Both the position numbers and the translations under genes were made by a program. From assembly GCA_023614405.1 (NCBI GenBank), contig CM042684.1, positions 469,845,650 to 469,909,649 on the forward strand: 64,000 bases of DNA, given 5' to 3'. Position 1 is the first letter of the stretch, and the number at the start of each line of letters is the position of its first letter. Under the pieces are notes generated by a model. The model saw nothing but the letters and a program-made list of their open reading frames with translations. It was not told the origin of the DNA and made no database searches. This DNA comes from Avena insularis. Taxonomy: Eukaryota; Streptophyta; Magnoliopsida; Poales; Poaceae. Positions 11,768 to 23,708 of this stretch are shown one piece after another.

Positions 11768-12785
11768 CAGGTTTATGCGTAGGTGCTTAGCACGGGTAGT
11801 ACACATATGTTTATATGTGGGCGATGATGATCATGTTATTGCTTCTTTCATGTATTTTGGATATTGGTGGCATAGTGGGATGAAGCGGCCCGGACCAACC
11901 TTACATGTCATCGTACATGAGACCGGTTCCACGACTGACATGCAACTTGTTTTGCATAAGTGGTGGCGGTGTCTATCTCTCCTACTATAGTCAATATCTG
12001 ATTTACAACGAGTTGCTAATAACTTAGTTATCCTCGTTGTGGTTCATGTTCGTAGGTAAGAACGGTTCTATCTCCGAAAGCCCTAAGCCACGTAAAACTT
12101 GCAATTGATAAATTAGAGGCGTCTAGTTTAGATCGTTGTTGGGCTAGTGTATTGATATGGTATTGTTTTAAGTAGATGTATGATAGATACTCTTACAACA
12201 CACTCAACGTGTAAGTTCCATAGACCTTGGCCTTACACACAAAGGAATGATAGAGATCATACCACGATGCAAGTGATAGAGATCAAATGCATGGACCATA
12301 TCATCTCACTTTACACATTAGATGTTAGCATCTTATCTTTGCTAGTTTGGCGCTTTAGAGCATTGTAAGATGATCCCTCATTTAAATATCAAGATAAAAT
12401 GTGTTCTTCCTTAAGTATGCACCGTTCTATGGATCGTGTTTTTGAGACATCACGTGATGATCGGGTGTTCTCAACTCTACGCTTTCATGCAACGGGTGTA
12501 AGACATTTTTACACACGCGAATACTAAGGTTCTTACTTGGCGAGCCTAGCATGTACAGACATGGCCTTGGAACACGGACCGAAAGGTTAAGCATGAGTCA
12601 TATAGTTGATGTGATGACAATATTGATGCTCGCCTTTGAAGCTACACCGACTCACGTGATGATCGGACTTGGTGTAGTGGATTTGGTTCATGTAATCACC
12701 AAAAAGGCACGAGGGATGTCGTTTTTGAGTGGGAGTTCATTTCTAATTTGGATTAGTCGAACTCAATTTGTCATAAACTAAATCG
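11768..12785 (+). other. Leader of L, shared with Q
   Basis: About 1 kb of untranslated leader, near-identical to the leader of Q on the opposite strand (about 22071 down to 21040). It keeps sequence far better than the pol that follows. This fits a need for packaging and priming signals in a trans-mobilised RNA. It ends with GAGTGGGAG near 12730, just before the place where Q starts gag; L has no gag frame there. Confidence 0.75.
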
Positions 12786-15383
12786 AAGTGAATTTGCATA
12801 ATTTGTTGTAGTCATTGGCGTCTGTTCACTACCTTATGCTTAGTTTTTATTTGAGATAATAGAACTATAGAATTCTGGATATTTACTTTACGAACTGGTA
12901 TCGTATTGTTTTGAATGTCAATTTAAGGTTTATAAGTCCTATTGCAAACTTTCAGCAAACTCTATTTACTCCATGAAGTTTAATAAGTAGTATTAAATCA
13001 AGAGTAAGAATTCCAATGTTAGTATCTAAAGTATCATGTTTGTCTCCATGATTATTGATATTCAAAAAGTTGTTTTAATATCAAGATTATATTGGAGCTG
13101 AAAATTGTTTTAGAAACCATCATGTGTGAAAGATATTGTGATATCTGAAACAATGTTTTTGGTTGCATTATGATAGAGTAAAATTTAGCAAAATACATGT
13201 TCTCATATTGTATGAGAATTTGTGAAGGATGGAGATGCTAGGCATCCGAATCTACCAAAAAGGTTTTGGGAACTGATATTATACTCGCGATTCTTCCTTA
13301 TAGGCTATAGTAGCTTGATCATGAAAGTTGTCATGATAAGGATGAACAGAAGATGTAAGTAAAATGTTTACTACACTAATAGATCACTAAAGAATGGATT
13401 TTTGAAAGAACACCAAACATTTGATGATGGTGATCCACTTCAAAGTGCAAGTCCAAAGGTATTAGTATTTGACTATATACGCTTTGTACCATGTGTCATG
13501 TTGATGACACCACTATTGATGTTGATAGATTCTTTTAAAAGAAAAGGAATTGCTGAAATAGAATCTATAAAATATTTGGCAGAAAATAAAAGGTTGCAGA
13601 TGTCCAACTTAGGTATATAGAAGATATACATGTTATGGCTATATTCCTTGCTTGTTAAACAATGTGGTTCTTAGGTATTGGATACCGGTATTGGATACCG
13701 AATTGTTGGTATGAAGTGTCATACAGGACACCGCAATTCATGAACTACAATGGCCTAAGTAACTACCAAGAGAATGAGTGATGATGTTCATCAAAAACAA
13801 ATAAAGTGTTATTGTGTTTTTCGTTGTCATCAAACCAAGCCTTCAAGATTTGTTTAAATAATTGTTATTTTGTTCCGGTATTACGAGAACAATGGTTGAT
13901 CAAATAAATTACCGTATTCCATAAAGGATGGATGAACTTTTACAAGTCTAGTGGGAGAAATCACATCCATAAACATTATTGCTAAAATTTCACAAGACAA
14001 ATGATTAAAAAGATCACTTATGAAGTGACACCGCTGTTTTAAATTATATTGGAAATAAAACATGATGAAACTCCATGTTGATGGATTTTTGGAGTCTTTT
14101 GATTTTGATCAATTGACGCATGTGAGACTTTCCTCGAGATAATTGAAACTCCGTCCATAGGCCAGAGAGGAACGGATGACTAGCTTATTGGAAATTGTGC
14201 ATGCTGATGTGCATAGTCCATTATGTGTAGCCATATGCGATGGATCTTTTTCCTTCATATGCTTTCTTCAAAAAAATTGAGTGAATATATCTGTATATTT
14301 ACTTAATAAGGAAGAAGTATGAAACATTTGAAAGTTGTTCAAAGACTTTCAAGATGAAGTGGAAAATCATTGTAACAAGAAAATAAAGAGTTTATGATTC
14401 GATCATAAAGGAAGATATTTGAGTTACATGTTTAGAAAAAACACCTAAGACTTGAGGAATTGTTCCATGATTTGTGTTTCCTGATAAACCATAGGATTAT
14501 GGAATATTCGAGAGATAAAATCAAACCATGTTTGACATGGTAAGATCAAGGGTGTCATTTATAAAACTGCCATTATGTTTTAAAGATTGAAGCTTTAGAG
14601 ACTACCGCTTTTACACTGAAAAGAGCACCATCGTGATCCATTGAAATGACACCATATGAGTATGGTTTGGGATAAAACCCGAATTGTCTTTTCTTAAATT
14701 GTGGTATGCTATGCATAAGTAAAATGTTTACAACCAAAGTCGGATAAGCACGTCTTTGTAGGTTATCCCAAAGAATTTGTTGGGAATTTCTCCATAACAC
14801 CGAAGACAAAAGAGTTTGTTACTTGGAACGTCAAGTTTCTTGAGAAGGAATTTTTCGTGAAAAGTTAAGTGGGAGGACAATAGAACTTTGATAAGGTTGT
14901 TGAACCTTAGCTATATGTGCTAAGTAGCGCAGCGCCGAAAAGTGTCCCGGTGGCGGCCACAATGCTCATGGCTCTCGTGATTACAAAAGGTGTGATCTCG
15001 GAGATTAGAGTTCCTATAGAACCGTGTGGGTCGGTAAGAATCAAATAGTAAGATTTGATAAGCAAGTCGTTATTGTTTTGACAATGATGAACCGACTACA
15101 TGCAAAGAAGCGATGATGGGCCCTGACTCCATAAAATGACTAGAAGTCATAGAATCCGTGATAGTATCCATACATGAGAAATCAAGTTTCTGAACTTGGA
15201 AGACCCTCCAGAAAGGCGTGAAGCATATCGGTCGTGTTTGGATCTATAAAGAAATAGACATGGTTGTTTGACATCTATGAAATAGTCGACATGTCGGAAA
15301 GAAGTTTACGGCAATGTTCAAGGAGTTGACTATGACAAGATATGATCTTTCATAGCGATATATAGTCTTGACGGATCAATGTA
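12786..15383 (+). pseudogene. Decayed Copia gag-pol remnant of L, first half
   Basis: No open frame survives, but islands of pol can be read with frame jumps. Around 14165-14220 there is a relic of the integrase 'ER..DLLEI.HTDV' block. Around 14755-14870 is the 'VGYPKE...FLEKEF' block, and near 15110-15200 the 'MMGPDS..WLEAM' block that leads into reverse transcriptase. All align with intact counterparts in Q. Gag cannot be recognised. The second half of the pol lies beyond Q at 23709-24990. Confidence 0.7.
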
Positions 15384-15388
15384 GCAAC

Positions 15389-17041
15389 TGTTGGGTCCGC
15401 AGCATAGAAAACAAAACTTTTCCTACGATGAGAACTATACGCCAAGATCTATCTACTAGATACAGAGCAATGGGTGGACATACATCCATGGAGAACTTAC
15501 CCTCGAAGACAACGAGCTTTGTTAACGAGTAGGAACTCGTGGTTGATGTAGTCGTACACTTGCCGATCTCAAGATCGTGAGGAAGTCCGAGCGCCACAAC
15601 TCAGCAGCGCATCACTTTTCACTTTTTACGTTCAAGCCATCGGACAACCTCCACCTCCTCGCTCCAGCGATCCAGCAGAAGCAACAACTCCTTCCAAACG
15701 AAATGCCACCGGGAACATGTATCTCGCTAATCCGAGACCATGGGGGAATAATTCTAGAGGGGGAGAGAGATCCTTCACAAGGAGGTGTGAGGATGAAGGA
15801 GGGAATGGGTGGCCTTTTATAGGAGGAGGGGGGTGCCCCCTCTCTCCATGGCCGGCGCATGGGGGGTGACCCCTCACCTCCCACATTCATGTGGTGGTAA
15901 CTCCTCCACATTAAAATGCCTCTTCACATTCCCTTTTAAAGTCTCCACTTTAAATGCATTAAGTTTCTCCAAATTTAATGCTCTCTCATTTAATAAAACT
16001 CTTTAATTAAATTTATTCAGAATTTTGTTAATTACTTTAATTAACAAACATTCACATATAGCCCCTTGCAATATTTCAATATCACATGCAGAACCACCTT
16101 CTGCAATTTCACCCGAAACAATTTCCGGTTTCTATTGAAACAATTCCTGTGCTTTGCAATTCTTTAAATTCAAACATATGTGCTCCAAAATGCTGTCCGG
16201 TAACTATTAAGTGTGCCACCCTACGGTTCGCGAATAATGCAGACATGATCGAGACCCTTCTCCGATCAATAATCAGCAGCGGGACCTGGAGATCCGTACT
16301 GACTCCTACACATTCAAAGATGACTCCTGTGATCGTGAGAATCTTTAACGCTTGTAACTAAATCCCTTTGTCTCTCGATATATTACATGTCTGAGATTCG
16401 ATCATCGGTATCTCCATACCTAGTTTGATCTTGTTACCGACATGCACTCTTTTCTCGTTCCCGTGATATAACATTCTAGTGATCACATCACTTGCTTGCA
16501 AGCTATCCTAATGTGATATCACCGAGAGGGCCCAGTGTATATCTATCATCATCTGGATTGACAAATTCCTCTTGATCCATGAGCCTCAACATAACACCTT
16601 CGTAGCACTGAACCCATCTTTATAGTCACCCTGTTACGGTGTGACGTTTGATGTTATCAAGATACTCTTCCGGTGTTAGCAATTAACATGATCTCATGGT
16701 CTAAGGATAAAGATTACTTCGTATGATGTTATAGCAATATAAACATAATGACTTGATCGTAATGCTATACTTCGGATGAATGTTCATCACATCATTCCAC
16801 CAATGGTGTGACCTTGTTATTAACAACATCCAATGTCCATGATCAGGAAACCTTGATCATCTTGTTAATCAACAAGCTAGTCTATAAGAGAGGCATGACT
16901 AGGAACCCTTTTTGTTTATTAAACACACATGTATTGATGTTTCCTATCAATAAAATTATAGCATGCAAAATAAACATCTATCATATACAAGGAATACATA
17001 ATAACAACTTTATTATTGCCTCTCAGGGCATATTTCCTTTA
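15389..17041 (-). repeat. 3' LTR of element Q
   Basis: 1653 bp. Read on the plus strand it goes from TGTTGGGTCCGCAG to ...CATATTTCCTTTA. The U3 part is about 2% different from the 5' LTR, but the R/U5 end (15389-15650) is much more diverged, near 9% over 130 bases by eye. The TATA box (CTTTTATA on the plus strand) is at 15814-15821. Confidence 0.92.
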
Positions 17042-17053
17042 GTCTCCCACTTG
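17042..17053 (-). other. Polypurine tract of Q
   Basis: GTCTCCCACTTG on the plus strand, that is CAAGTGGGAGAC, directly before the 3' LTR; identical to the tract of L. Confidence 0.88.
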
Positions 17054-17074
17054 CACTAGAGACAATAATCTAGT

Positions 17075-17599
17075 TCACATAGTGATAAATCTAACACCCA
17101 TGGAGTTCTGGTGTTGATCATGTTTTGCCCTAGGGAGTACTTTTGTCAACGGCTCTGCTACATTCAGGTCCGTGTGCACTTTACAAATCTTTATATCTCC
17201 ATCCTTGACATGCTCACGGATGGAGTGAAACCGGCGCTTAATATGCTTGGAATTCTTGTGAGACCTAGGTTCCTTGGCGTTGGCTATGGCTCCATTGTTG
17301 TCACAATAGATCACCATCGGGTCCAACGCACTGGGAACCACACCTAGTTCCGTAATGAACTCTTTCATCCAAACCGCTTCCATGCGCTTCAAGCGAGAAC
17401 ATATTCCGCCTCCGTCGTTGATCCAGCCACCACAGGTTGTTTGGATCTCCTCCAACTAACTGCTGCTCCGTTCAAGAGAAATACGTATCCGGATTGAGAC
17501 TTAGACTCATCCGGATCAGTGTCAAAGCTAGCATCGACATAACACTTAGCGACTAGCTCTTCTTCACCTCCGTATATAAGAAACATATCCTTAGTTCTT
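17075..17599 (-). pseudogene. Q RNase H
   Basis: 'CYVDASFDTDPDESKSQSGYVF' gives the first Asp, followed by 'GSTTEAEY' (Glu). A frameshift comes directly after that, and the rest ('MIYCDNNGAIANAKE...KHIKRRFHSIREHV') continues in another frame to the C-terminus at 17075. These are the usual Copia RNase H motifs. The enzyme would degrade RNA in the hybrid during cDNA synthesis. Confidence 0.9.
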
Positions 17600-18619
17600 C
17601 TCAAGTACTTAAGGATATTCTTGACCGCTATCCAGTGTTCCGAACCTGGATCAGATTGGTACCTACTAGTCAAACTAATAGCATGTGCCACATCCGGTCT
17701 TGTACATAGCATGGCATACATTATAGAGCCTATGGCTGAGGCATAGGGGATCTTATCCATTATCTCTCTTTCTTTCGCCGTAGCCGAACTTTGAGTCTTA
17801 CTCAATATCTTGCCTTGCAACATGGGTAAGAAGCACTTCTTACTTTCGTCCATATTAAACTTCTTTAATATCTTATCAAGGTATGTACTCTGCGATAGCC
17901 CAATTAGGCGTCTTGATCTATCTCTATAGATTTTAATGCCTAATATATATGAAGCTTCACCAAGGTCCTTCATCGAAAATTTGCTGTTTAGATAACTTTT
18001 AACACTGTTTAAAAGATCTATATCATTTCCAATCAATAATATGTCATCCACATATAATATCAGAAATGCCACATTGGTCCCACTCACTTTCTTGTAAATA
18101 CAAGCCTCTCCATAAGTTTGGACAAATCCAAACTCTTTGATCACCTCATCAAAGCGGAGATTCCAACTCCGTGATGCTTGCTTCAGTCCATAGATGGATC
18201 GCTGAAGTTTGCACACCTTATTAGCATCCTTAGGATGGACAAAACCCTTAGGTTGTATCATATACAACTCTTCTTCAATCTTACCATTGAGGAACGCAGT
18301 TTTGACATCCATCTGTCATATTTCATAATCGAAATATGCAGCAATTGCTAACATAATCCTAACCGACTTAAGCATCGCTACGGGAGAGAATATCTCATCG
18401 TAGTAAACTCCTTGAATTTGTCGAAACCCCTTTGCGACAAGTCGAGCCTTATAGATGGTCACATTACCATCAGCATCAGTTTTTCTTTTGAAAATCCATT
18501 TATTCTCAACGGCCTTTCGGTCGTGAGGTAAGTCCACCAAGTTCCAAACTTGGTTCTCGTACATGGATTCCATCTCGGATTTCATGGCTTCTAGCCATTT
18601 GTTGGAATCCGGGCTCATC
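17600..18619 (-). pseudogene. Q reverse transcriptase
   Basis: Starts around 'SNKWLEAMKSEME' and continues with 'YKARLVAKGF', then after a TGA at 18316-18318 with 'MDVKTAFLNG' (first catalytic Asp) and 'YVDDILLIGND', the Copia YVDD active site. 'KDLGEASYILGIKI' follows. This is a typical RVT_2 (Copia) domain, complete apart from the single stop. Confidence 0.95.
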
Positions 18620-19878
18620 ATCGCTTCTTCATATGTCGCAGGGTCATCCATTTCATCAATCATGAAATTCATAACAGGATTGCCGTACAGTTCAGGAGCT
18701 GCACGTGTCCTGCTTGACCTGTGAGGTTTGGTAGTGTCCTCTTTCGGAGTTTCATGATCAATATCATTAGCTCTCTCTTCATTAGGTGAAGTCAACTCCG
18801 AAACAATTTCTGGTGCTGCGCCACTCGCCATTCCATGAAGAGAAGGTACAATGACCTCTTCGAGTTCTACCTTCCGACTACTCACACCTTTCGCGAGAAA
18901 CTCCTTCTCAAGAAAGGATCCATTCTTGGCAACAAAAACCTTGCCCTCGGATCTGTGATAGAAGGTATACCCAATCGTTTCCTTAGGATATCCTATGAAG
19001 ACACATTTTCCCGCTTTGGGTTCGAGTTTATCCGGTTGAAGTTTCTTCACATAAACATCGCATCCCCAAACTTTAAGAAATGACAGCTTAGGTTTGTTTC
19101 CAAACCATAATTCATACGGTGTCTTTTCAACGGATTTAGATGGTGCCCTATTTAAAGTGAATGTAGCGGTTTCCAGTGCATAACCCCAAAATGATAGTGG
19201 CAAGTCAGTCAGAGACATCATAGATCGAACCATATCCAATAAAGTACGATTACGACGTTCTAACACACCATTACATTGTGGTGTTCTGGCAGGCGTGAGT
19301 TGTGAAACTATTCCACAGTCTTTCATATGTTTGCTAAACTCGTAACTAAGATACTCTCCTCCACGGTCGGACCATAGAAATTTGATCTTTCTATTACGAT
19401 AATTTTCCACTTCATTCTAAAATTCTTTGAACTTTTCAAAAGTTTCAGACTTGTGTTTCATCAAATAGATATACCCATATCTACTCAAATCATCCGTGAA
19501 AGTAACAAAATAACGATATCCACCTCGCGCCGACACACTCATTGCTCCACACACATCAGTATGTATGATTTCCAATAAATCTGTCGCCCGTTCCATTGAA
19601 CCGGAAAACGGCGTTCTAGTCATCTTGCCCATAAGGCATGGCTCACATGTATCAAATGATTCAAAATCAAGTGATTCCAAAAGTCCATCAGAATGGAGTT
19701 TCTTCATGCGTTTAACGCCAATATGACCTAGACGGCAGTGCCACATATATGTAGATATATCATTATCAAGTTTAATCCTTTTAGCATCAACATTATGAAT
19801 ATGCGTAATACTACTATCGAGATCCAACAGAAATAAACCATTCAACATAGGTGCATGACCATAAAAGATATTATTCAT
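18620..19878 (-). pseudogene. Q integrase
   Basis: The first open segment (19417-19878) carries the HHCC zinc finger (WHCRLGH...H, C..C at residues about 47, 52, 78, 81) and the first catalytic Asp in 'IIHTDVCG'. After one TAG, the second segment carries 'SDRGGEY' (second Asp) and 'NGVLERRNRTLLD' (catalytic Glu): a complete D,D,E triad of the Copia rve domain. The linker with 'VWGCDVYVKKL', 'FIGYPKET' and 'FLEKEF' follows. Role: insertion of the cDNA in the nucleus, giving the 5-bp duplications seen. Confidence 0.92.
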
Positions 19879-20478
19879 ATAAATCGAACAACCATTGTTT
19901 TCAGACTTAAATTAATAACCACTTTGCATCAAACACGATCCGGATACAATGTTCATGCTCAGTGCAGGCACCAAATAACAATTATTTAGGTTTATAACTA
20001 ATCCCGATGGCATATGGAGAGGCAGCGTTCCGACGGCGATCACATCAACTCTTGATCCATTGCCGACCCGCATCGAGACCTCATCCTTGCTAGTTATCGC
20101 TTTTCGCAGCCCACGAACCGAGATACATATATTAGCAACCGATCCCGTATCAAATACCAGGTGCTACTGAAAGTACTAGTCAAGTACATCAATAACATGT
20201 ATATCACATATACCTTTGTTTGCCTTGCCGGACTTCTTGTCCGCCAAATACTTGGGGCGATTCGCTTCAATGGCCATCCTTGCAATAGTAGCACTCGATG
20301 TCGGACTTAGGGCCAGCTCGGGGTTTCTTTTCAGGCGTGCAACAGACTTACCCTTCTTTCCTTGTGCTTGCCTTTCTTGTCCTTCTTGAAACCGTGGTCC
20401 TATTGATCATCAACACTTGATGTTCTTTCCTAATCTCCACTTCAGTCTTAAGCATTGTAAGCTCGAGAAGAGACTTCT
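19879..20478 (-). pseudogene. Q zinc knuckle and protease region, frame-broken
   Basis: A CCHC knuckle start (ECYYCKDGH) can be read near 20310-20280, but the base after it is lost, so Trp-Lys-Arg turns into a stop. The following 'KYLADKKSGKANKG' and 'FDTGS' (the aspartic protease Asp-Thr-Gly) can be read only by changing frame. This is followed by 'VPALSMNIVSGSC' just before the integrase. The protease would have cut the Gag-Pol polyprotein; it is not translatable as it stands. Confidence 0.65.
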
Positions 20479-21024
20479 TCATGCCTGCATATTATAGTTC
20501 ATCACGAAGCTCTTGTAGCTAGGTGGCGGAGATTGGAGAACATGATGTATGCCTAAGTCAATGGGAATCATTATTCCCAAGGACACAAGCTTATTAGGCG
20601 TGCCAGGACATTTTGATGCGTGCTCACTAACGGAGATGTTTTCCTCCATCATGCAGCTAAAGAACTTTTCTATAGCATTATAACTCTCTACGGCAGCATG
20701 GGTATCGAAAATCATTTTCAATTCTCCCATGGTATCAAAGGCATTGCCATTTTCGAAACGCTTTCGAAGTTTTGGCTCTAGCCCATACAGTATGCCGCAA
20801 TGAACTAAGTTGTGGTCCTCCTGACGAGTTATATAGACGTTCTTTTCCTCGTCAGGGGCATCAGGAGCTGGTGGGGGGCCTAGCGGCGCATCTAACACAT
20901 ATTGCTTTTGTGCAGCAGTGAGGAGAATCCTCAAATTCATAGCCTAGTTGGTGAAGTTGCTACCATTCGCAGTAAGTTTCTTTTTCTCCATGAACACATT
21001 GAAATTAAAAGCAGGTGGTGCCAT
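20479..21024 (-). pseudogene. Q gag (capsid) segment
   Basis: Starts at ATG 21022-21024 (MAPPAFNFNVF...). A TAG at 20944-20946 follows about 26 codons in, at a position where relatives have Trp before 'MNLRILL'. The remaining 153 codons show a UBN2-type capsid region with 'A.ESYNAIEKFFSC.MEE' and the 'LQSPPPSYKSFVMNY' motif near the C-terminus. Function: particle formation around the element RNA. Confidence 0.82.
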
Positions 21025-22071
21025 CTACAACAGAATTTGTAAAGTATATTTAGACTAAGTTTATGATAGATTGAGTTCAACTAATCCAAATTACTAATGA
21101 ACTCCCACTCAAAAACGACATCCCTCGTGTCCTTTTGGTGATTACATGAACCAAATCCACTACACCAAGTCCGATCATCACGTGAGTCGGTGTACCTTCA
21201 AAGGCGAGCATCTATATGGGCATCATATCAACTATATGACTCATGCTTAACCTTTCGGTCCGTGTTTCGAGGCCATGTCTGTACATGCTAGGCTCGTCAA
21301 GTAAGAACCTTAGTATTTGCGTGTGTAAAATTGTCTTACACCCGTTGTATGAAAGCGTAGAGTTGAGAACACCCGATCATCACGTGATGCCTCAAAACAC
21401 GATCCACAAAATGGTGCATACTTAAGGAAGAACACATTTTATCTTGATATCTAAATGAGGGATCATCTTATAATGCTACCAAACGCGCCAAACTAGCAAT
21501 ATAAGATGCTAACATCTAATGTGTGAAGTGAGGTGATATGGTCCATGCATTTGATCTCTATCATTTGCATCGTGGTATGATCTCTATCATTCCTTTGTGT
21601 GTAAGGCCAAGGTCTATAGAACTTACACATTGAGTGTGTTGTAAGAGTATCTATCATACATCTACTTACAACAATACCATATCAATACACTAGCCCAGCA
21701 ACGATCTAAACTAGACGCCTCTAATTTATCAATTGCAAGTTTTACGTGGCTTAGGGCTTTCGGAGATAGAACCGTTCTTACCTACGAACATGAACCACAA
21801 CAAGGATAACTAAGTTATTAGCAACTCGTTGTAAATCAGATATTGACTATAGTAGGAGAGATAGACACCCGCCAGCCACTTATGCAAAACAAGTTGCATG
21901 TCAGTCGTGGAACCGGTCTCATGTACGATGACATGTAAGGTTGGTCCGGGCCGCTTCATCCCACTATGCCACCAATATCCAAAATACATGAAAGAAGCAA
22001 TAACATGATCATCATCGCCCACATATAAACATATGTGTACTACCCGTGCTAAGCACCTACGCATAAACCTG
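21025..22071 (-). other. Leader of Q
   Basis: Untranslated leader between primer site and gag, about 1 kb. It is the near-identical, inverted counterpart of 11768-12785 in L, over a stretch where the two pol regions are already very different. Confidence 0.75.
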
Positions 22072-22083
22072 GCTCTGATACCA
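22072..22083 (-). other. Primer-binding site of Q (initiator Met tRNA)
   Basis: GCTCTGATACCA on the plus strand, one base inside the 5' LTR boundary: a perfect complement of the initiator Met primer site. Confidence 0.95.
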
Positions 22084-22084
22084 C

Positions 22085-23703
22085 TGTTGGGTCCGCAGCA
22101 TAGAAAACAAAAAAAATTCCTACGGTGTGAACTACACGCCAAGATCTATCTATTAGGTACAAAGCAATGGGTGGACATACATCCAATGAGAACTTACCCT
22201 CGTAGACAACGAGCTTTGTTAACGAGTAGGAACTCGTGGTTGATGTAGTCGTACACTTGCCGATCTCAAGATCGTGAGGAAGTCCGAGCGCCGCAACTCA
22301 GCGCATCCGCTTTTACGTTCAAGCCACGGACAACCTCCACCTCCTCGCTCCAGCGATCCAGTGAGCGACAACTCCTTCAGACGAAATGCCACGGGAACAT
22401 GTATCTCGCTAATCCGAGACCATGGGGAATAATTCTAGAGGAGAGAGATCCTTCATAGGGAGGTGTGAGGATGAAGGAGGAATGTGGCCTTTTATAGGAG
22501 GAGGGGTGCCCCTCTCTCCATGGCCGGCGCATGGGGTGACCCTCACCTCCCCATTCATGGTGGTAACTCCTCCACATTAAAATGCCTCTTCACATTCCCT
22601 TTTAAAGTCTCCACTTTAAATGCATTAAGTTTCTCCAAATTTAATGCTCTCTCATTTAATAAAACTCTTTTATTAAATTTATTCAGAATTTTGATAATTA
22701 CTTTAATTAACAAACATTCACATATATCCCCTTGCAATATTTCAATATCACATGCAGAACCACCTTCTGCAATTTCACCCGAAACAATTTCCGGTTTCTA
22801 TTGAAACAATTCCTGCGCTTTGCAATTCTTTAAATGAAACATATGTGCTCCAAAATGGTGTCCGTAACTCTTAAGTGTGCCACCCTACGGTTCGAATAAT
22901 GCGACATGTTTGAGACCCTTCTCCGATCAATAATGGCAGCGGGACACGGAGATCGTCTTGACTCCTACACATTCAACGATGACTCCTGTGATCGTGAGAA
23001 CCTTTAACGCTTGTAACTAAATCCCTTTGTCTCTCGATATATTACATGTCCGAGATTCGATCATCGGTATCTCCATACCTAGTTTGATCTCGTTACCGAC
23101 ATGCACTCTTTTCTCGTTCCCGTGATATAACATTCTAATGATCACATCACTTGCTTGCAAGCTATCCTAATGTTATATCACCGAGAGGGCCCAGAGTATA
23201 TCTATCCGTCATCTGGATTGACAAATTCCACTCTTGGTCCATGAGCCTCAACATAACACCTTCGTAGCACTAAACCCATCTTTATAGTCACCCTGTTACG
23301 GTGTGACATTTGATGTTATCAAGATACTCTTCCGGTGTTAGCAATTAACATGATCTCATGGTCTAAGGATAAAGATTACTTCGTATGATGTTATAGCAAT
23401 ATAAACATAATGACTTGATCGTAATGCTATACTTCAGATGAATGTTCATCACATCATTCCACCAATGGTGTGACCTTGTTATTAACAACATACAATGTCC
23501 ATGATCAGGAAACCTTGATCATCTTGTTAATCAACAAGCTAGTCTATAAGAGAGGCATGACTAGGAACCCTTTTTGTTTATTAAACACACATGTATTGAT
23601 GTTTCCTATCAATACAATTATAGCATGCAAAATAAACATCTATCATATACAAGGAATACATAATAACAACTTTATTATTGCCTCTCAGGGCATATTTCCT
23701 TTA
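22085..23703 (-). repeat. 5' LTR of element Q
   Basis: 1619 bp. It is shorter than the 3' LTR because of many 1-3 base losses in G runs and dinucleotide repeats (for example around 22420-22560). The R/U5 end is closer to the L LTRs than to Q's own 3' LTR. The TATA box is CTTTTATA on the plus strand at 22489-22496. Confidence 0.92.
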
Positions 23704-23708
23704 GCAAC

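Larger units (their letters stand above)
17075..21024 (-). pseudogene. Copia gag-pol polyprotein of Q, broken
   Basis: One continuous gag-pol coding region with few lesions: TAG at 20944-20946 in gag; a stop or frameshift zone between gag and integrase (about 19880-20480), including a lost base in the zinc knuckle; TAG at 19417-19419; TGA at 18316-18318 where a Trp codon is expected; and a frameshift near 17390 inside RNase H. All catalytic motifs visible in the open segments are kept. It is the best-preserved coding sequence among the transposons of this window and the likely type of helper for L. Domain entries follow. Confidence 0.92.
15389..23703 (-). mobile_element. Element Q: near-complete Copia retrotransposon (BARE/Angela type)
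   Basis: An 8315-bp element on the minus strand inserted in L, with GCAAC at 15384-15388 and 23704-23708. In its own direction: 5' LTR (22085-23703), primer site, leader, gag, zinc knuckle/protease, integrase, reverse transcriptase, RNase H (ending 17075), polypurine tract, 3' LTR (15389-17041). This domain order defines Copia. A handful of stops and frameshifts break the polyprotein, so it is no longer autonomous as it stands. Both LTRs start TA rather than TG. It belongs to the same LTR family as L. Confidence 0.95.

Noticed and set aside
22033..22248. Conserved frames shared by 11591-11806 and 22033-22248
   Set aside because: They are the LTR-primer site-leader junction of L and Q; conservation is that of the repeat, not of a protein.
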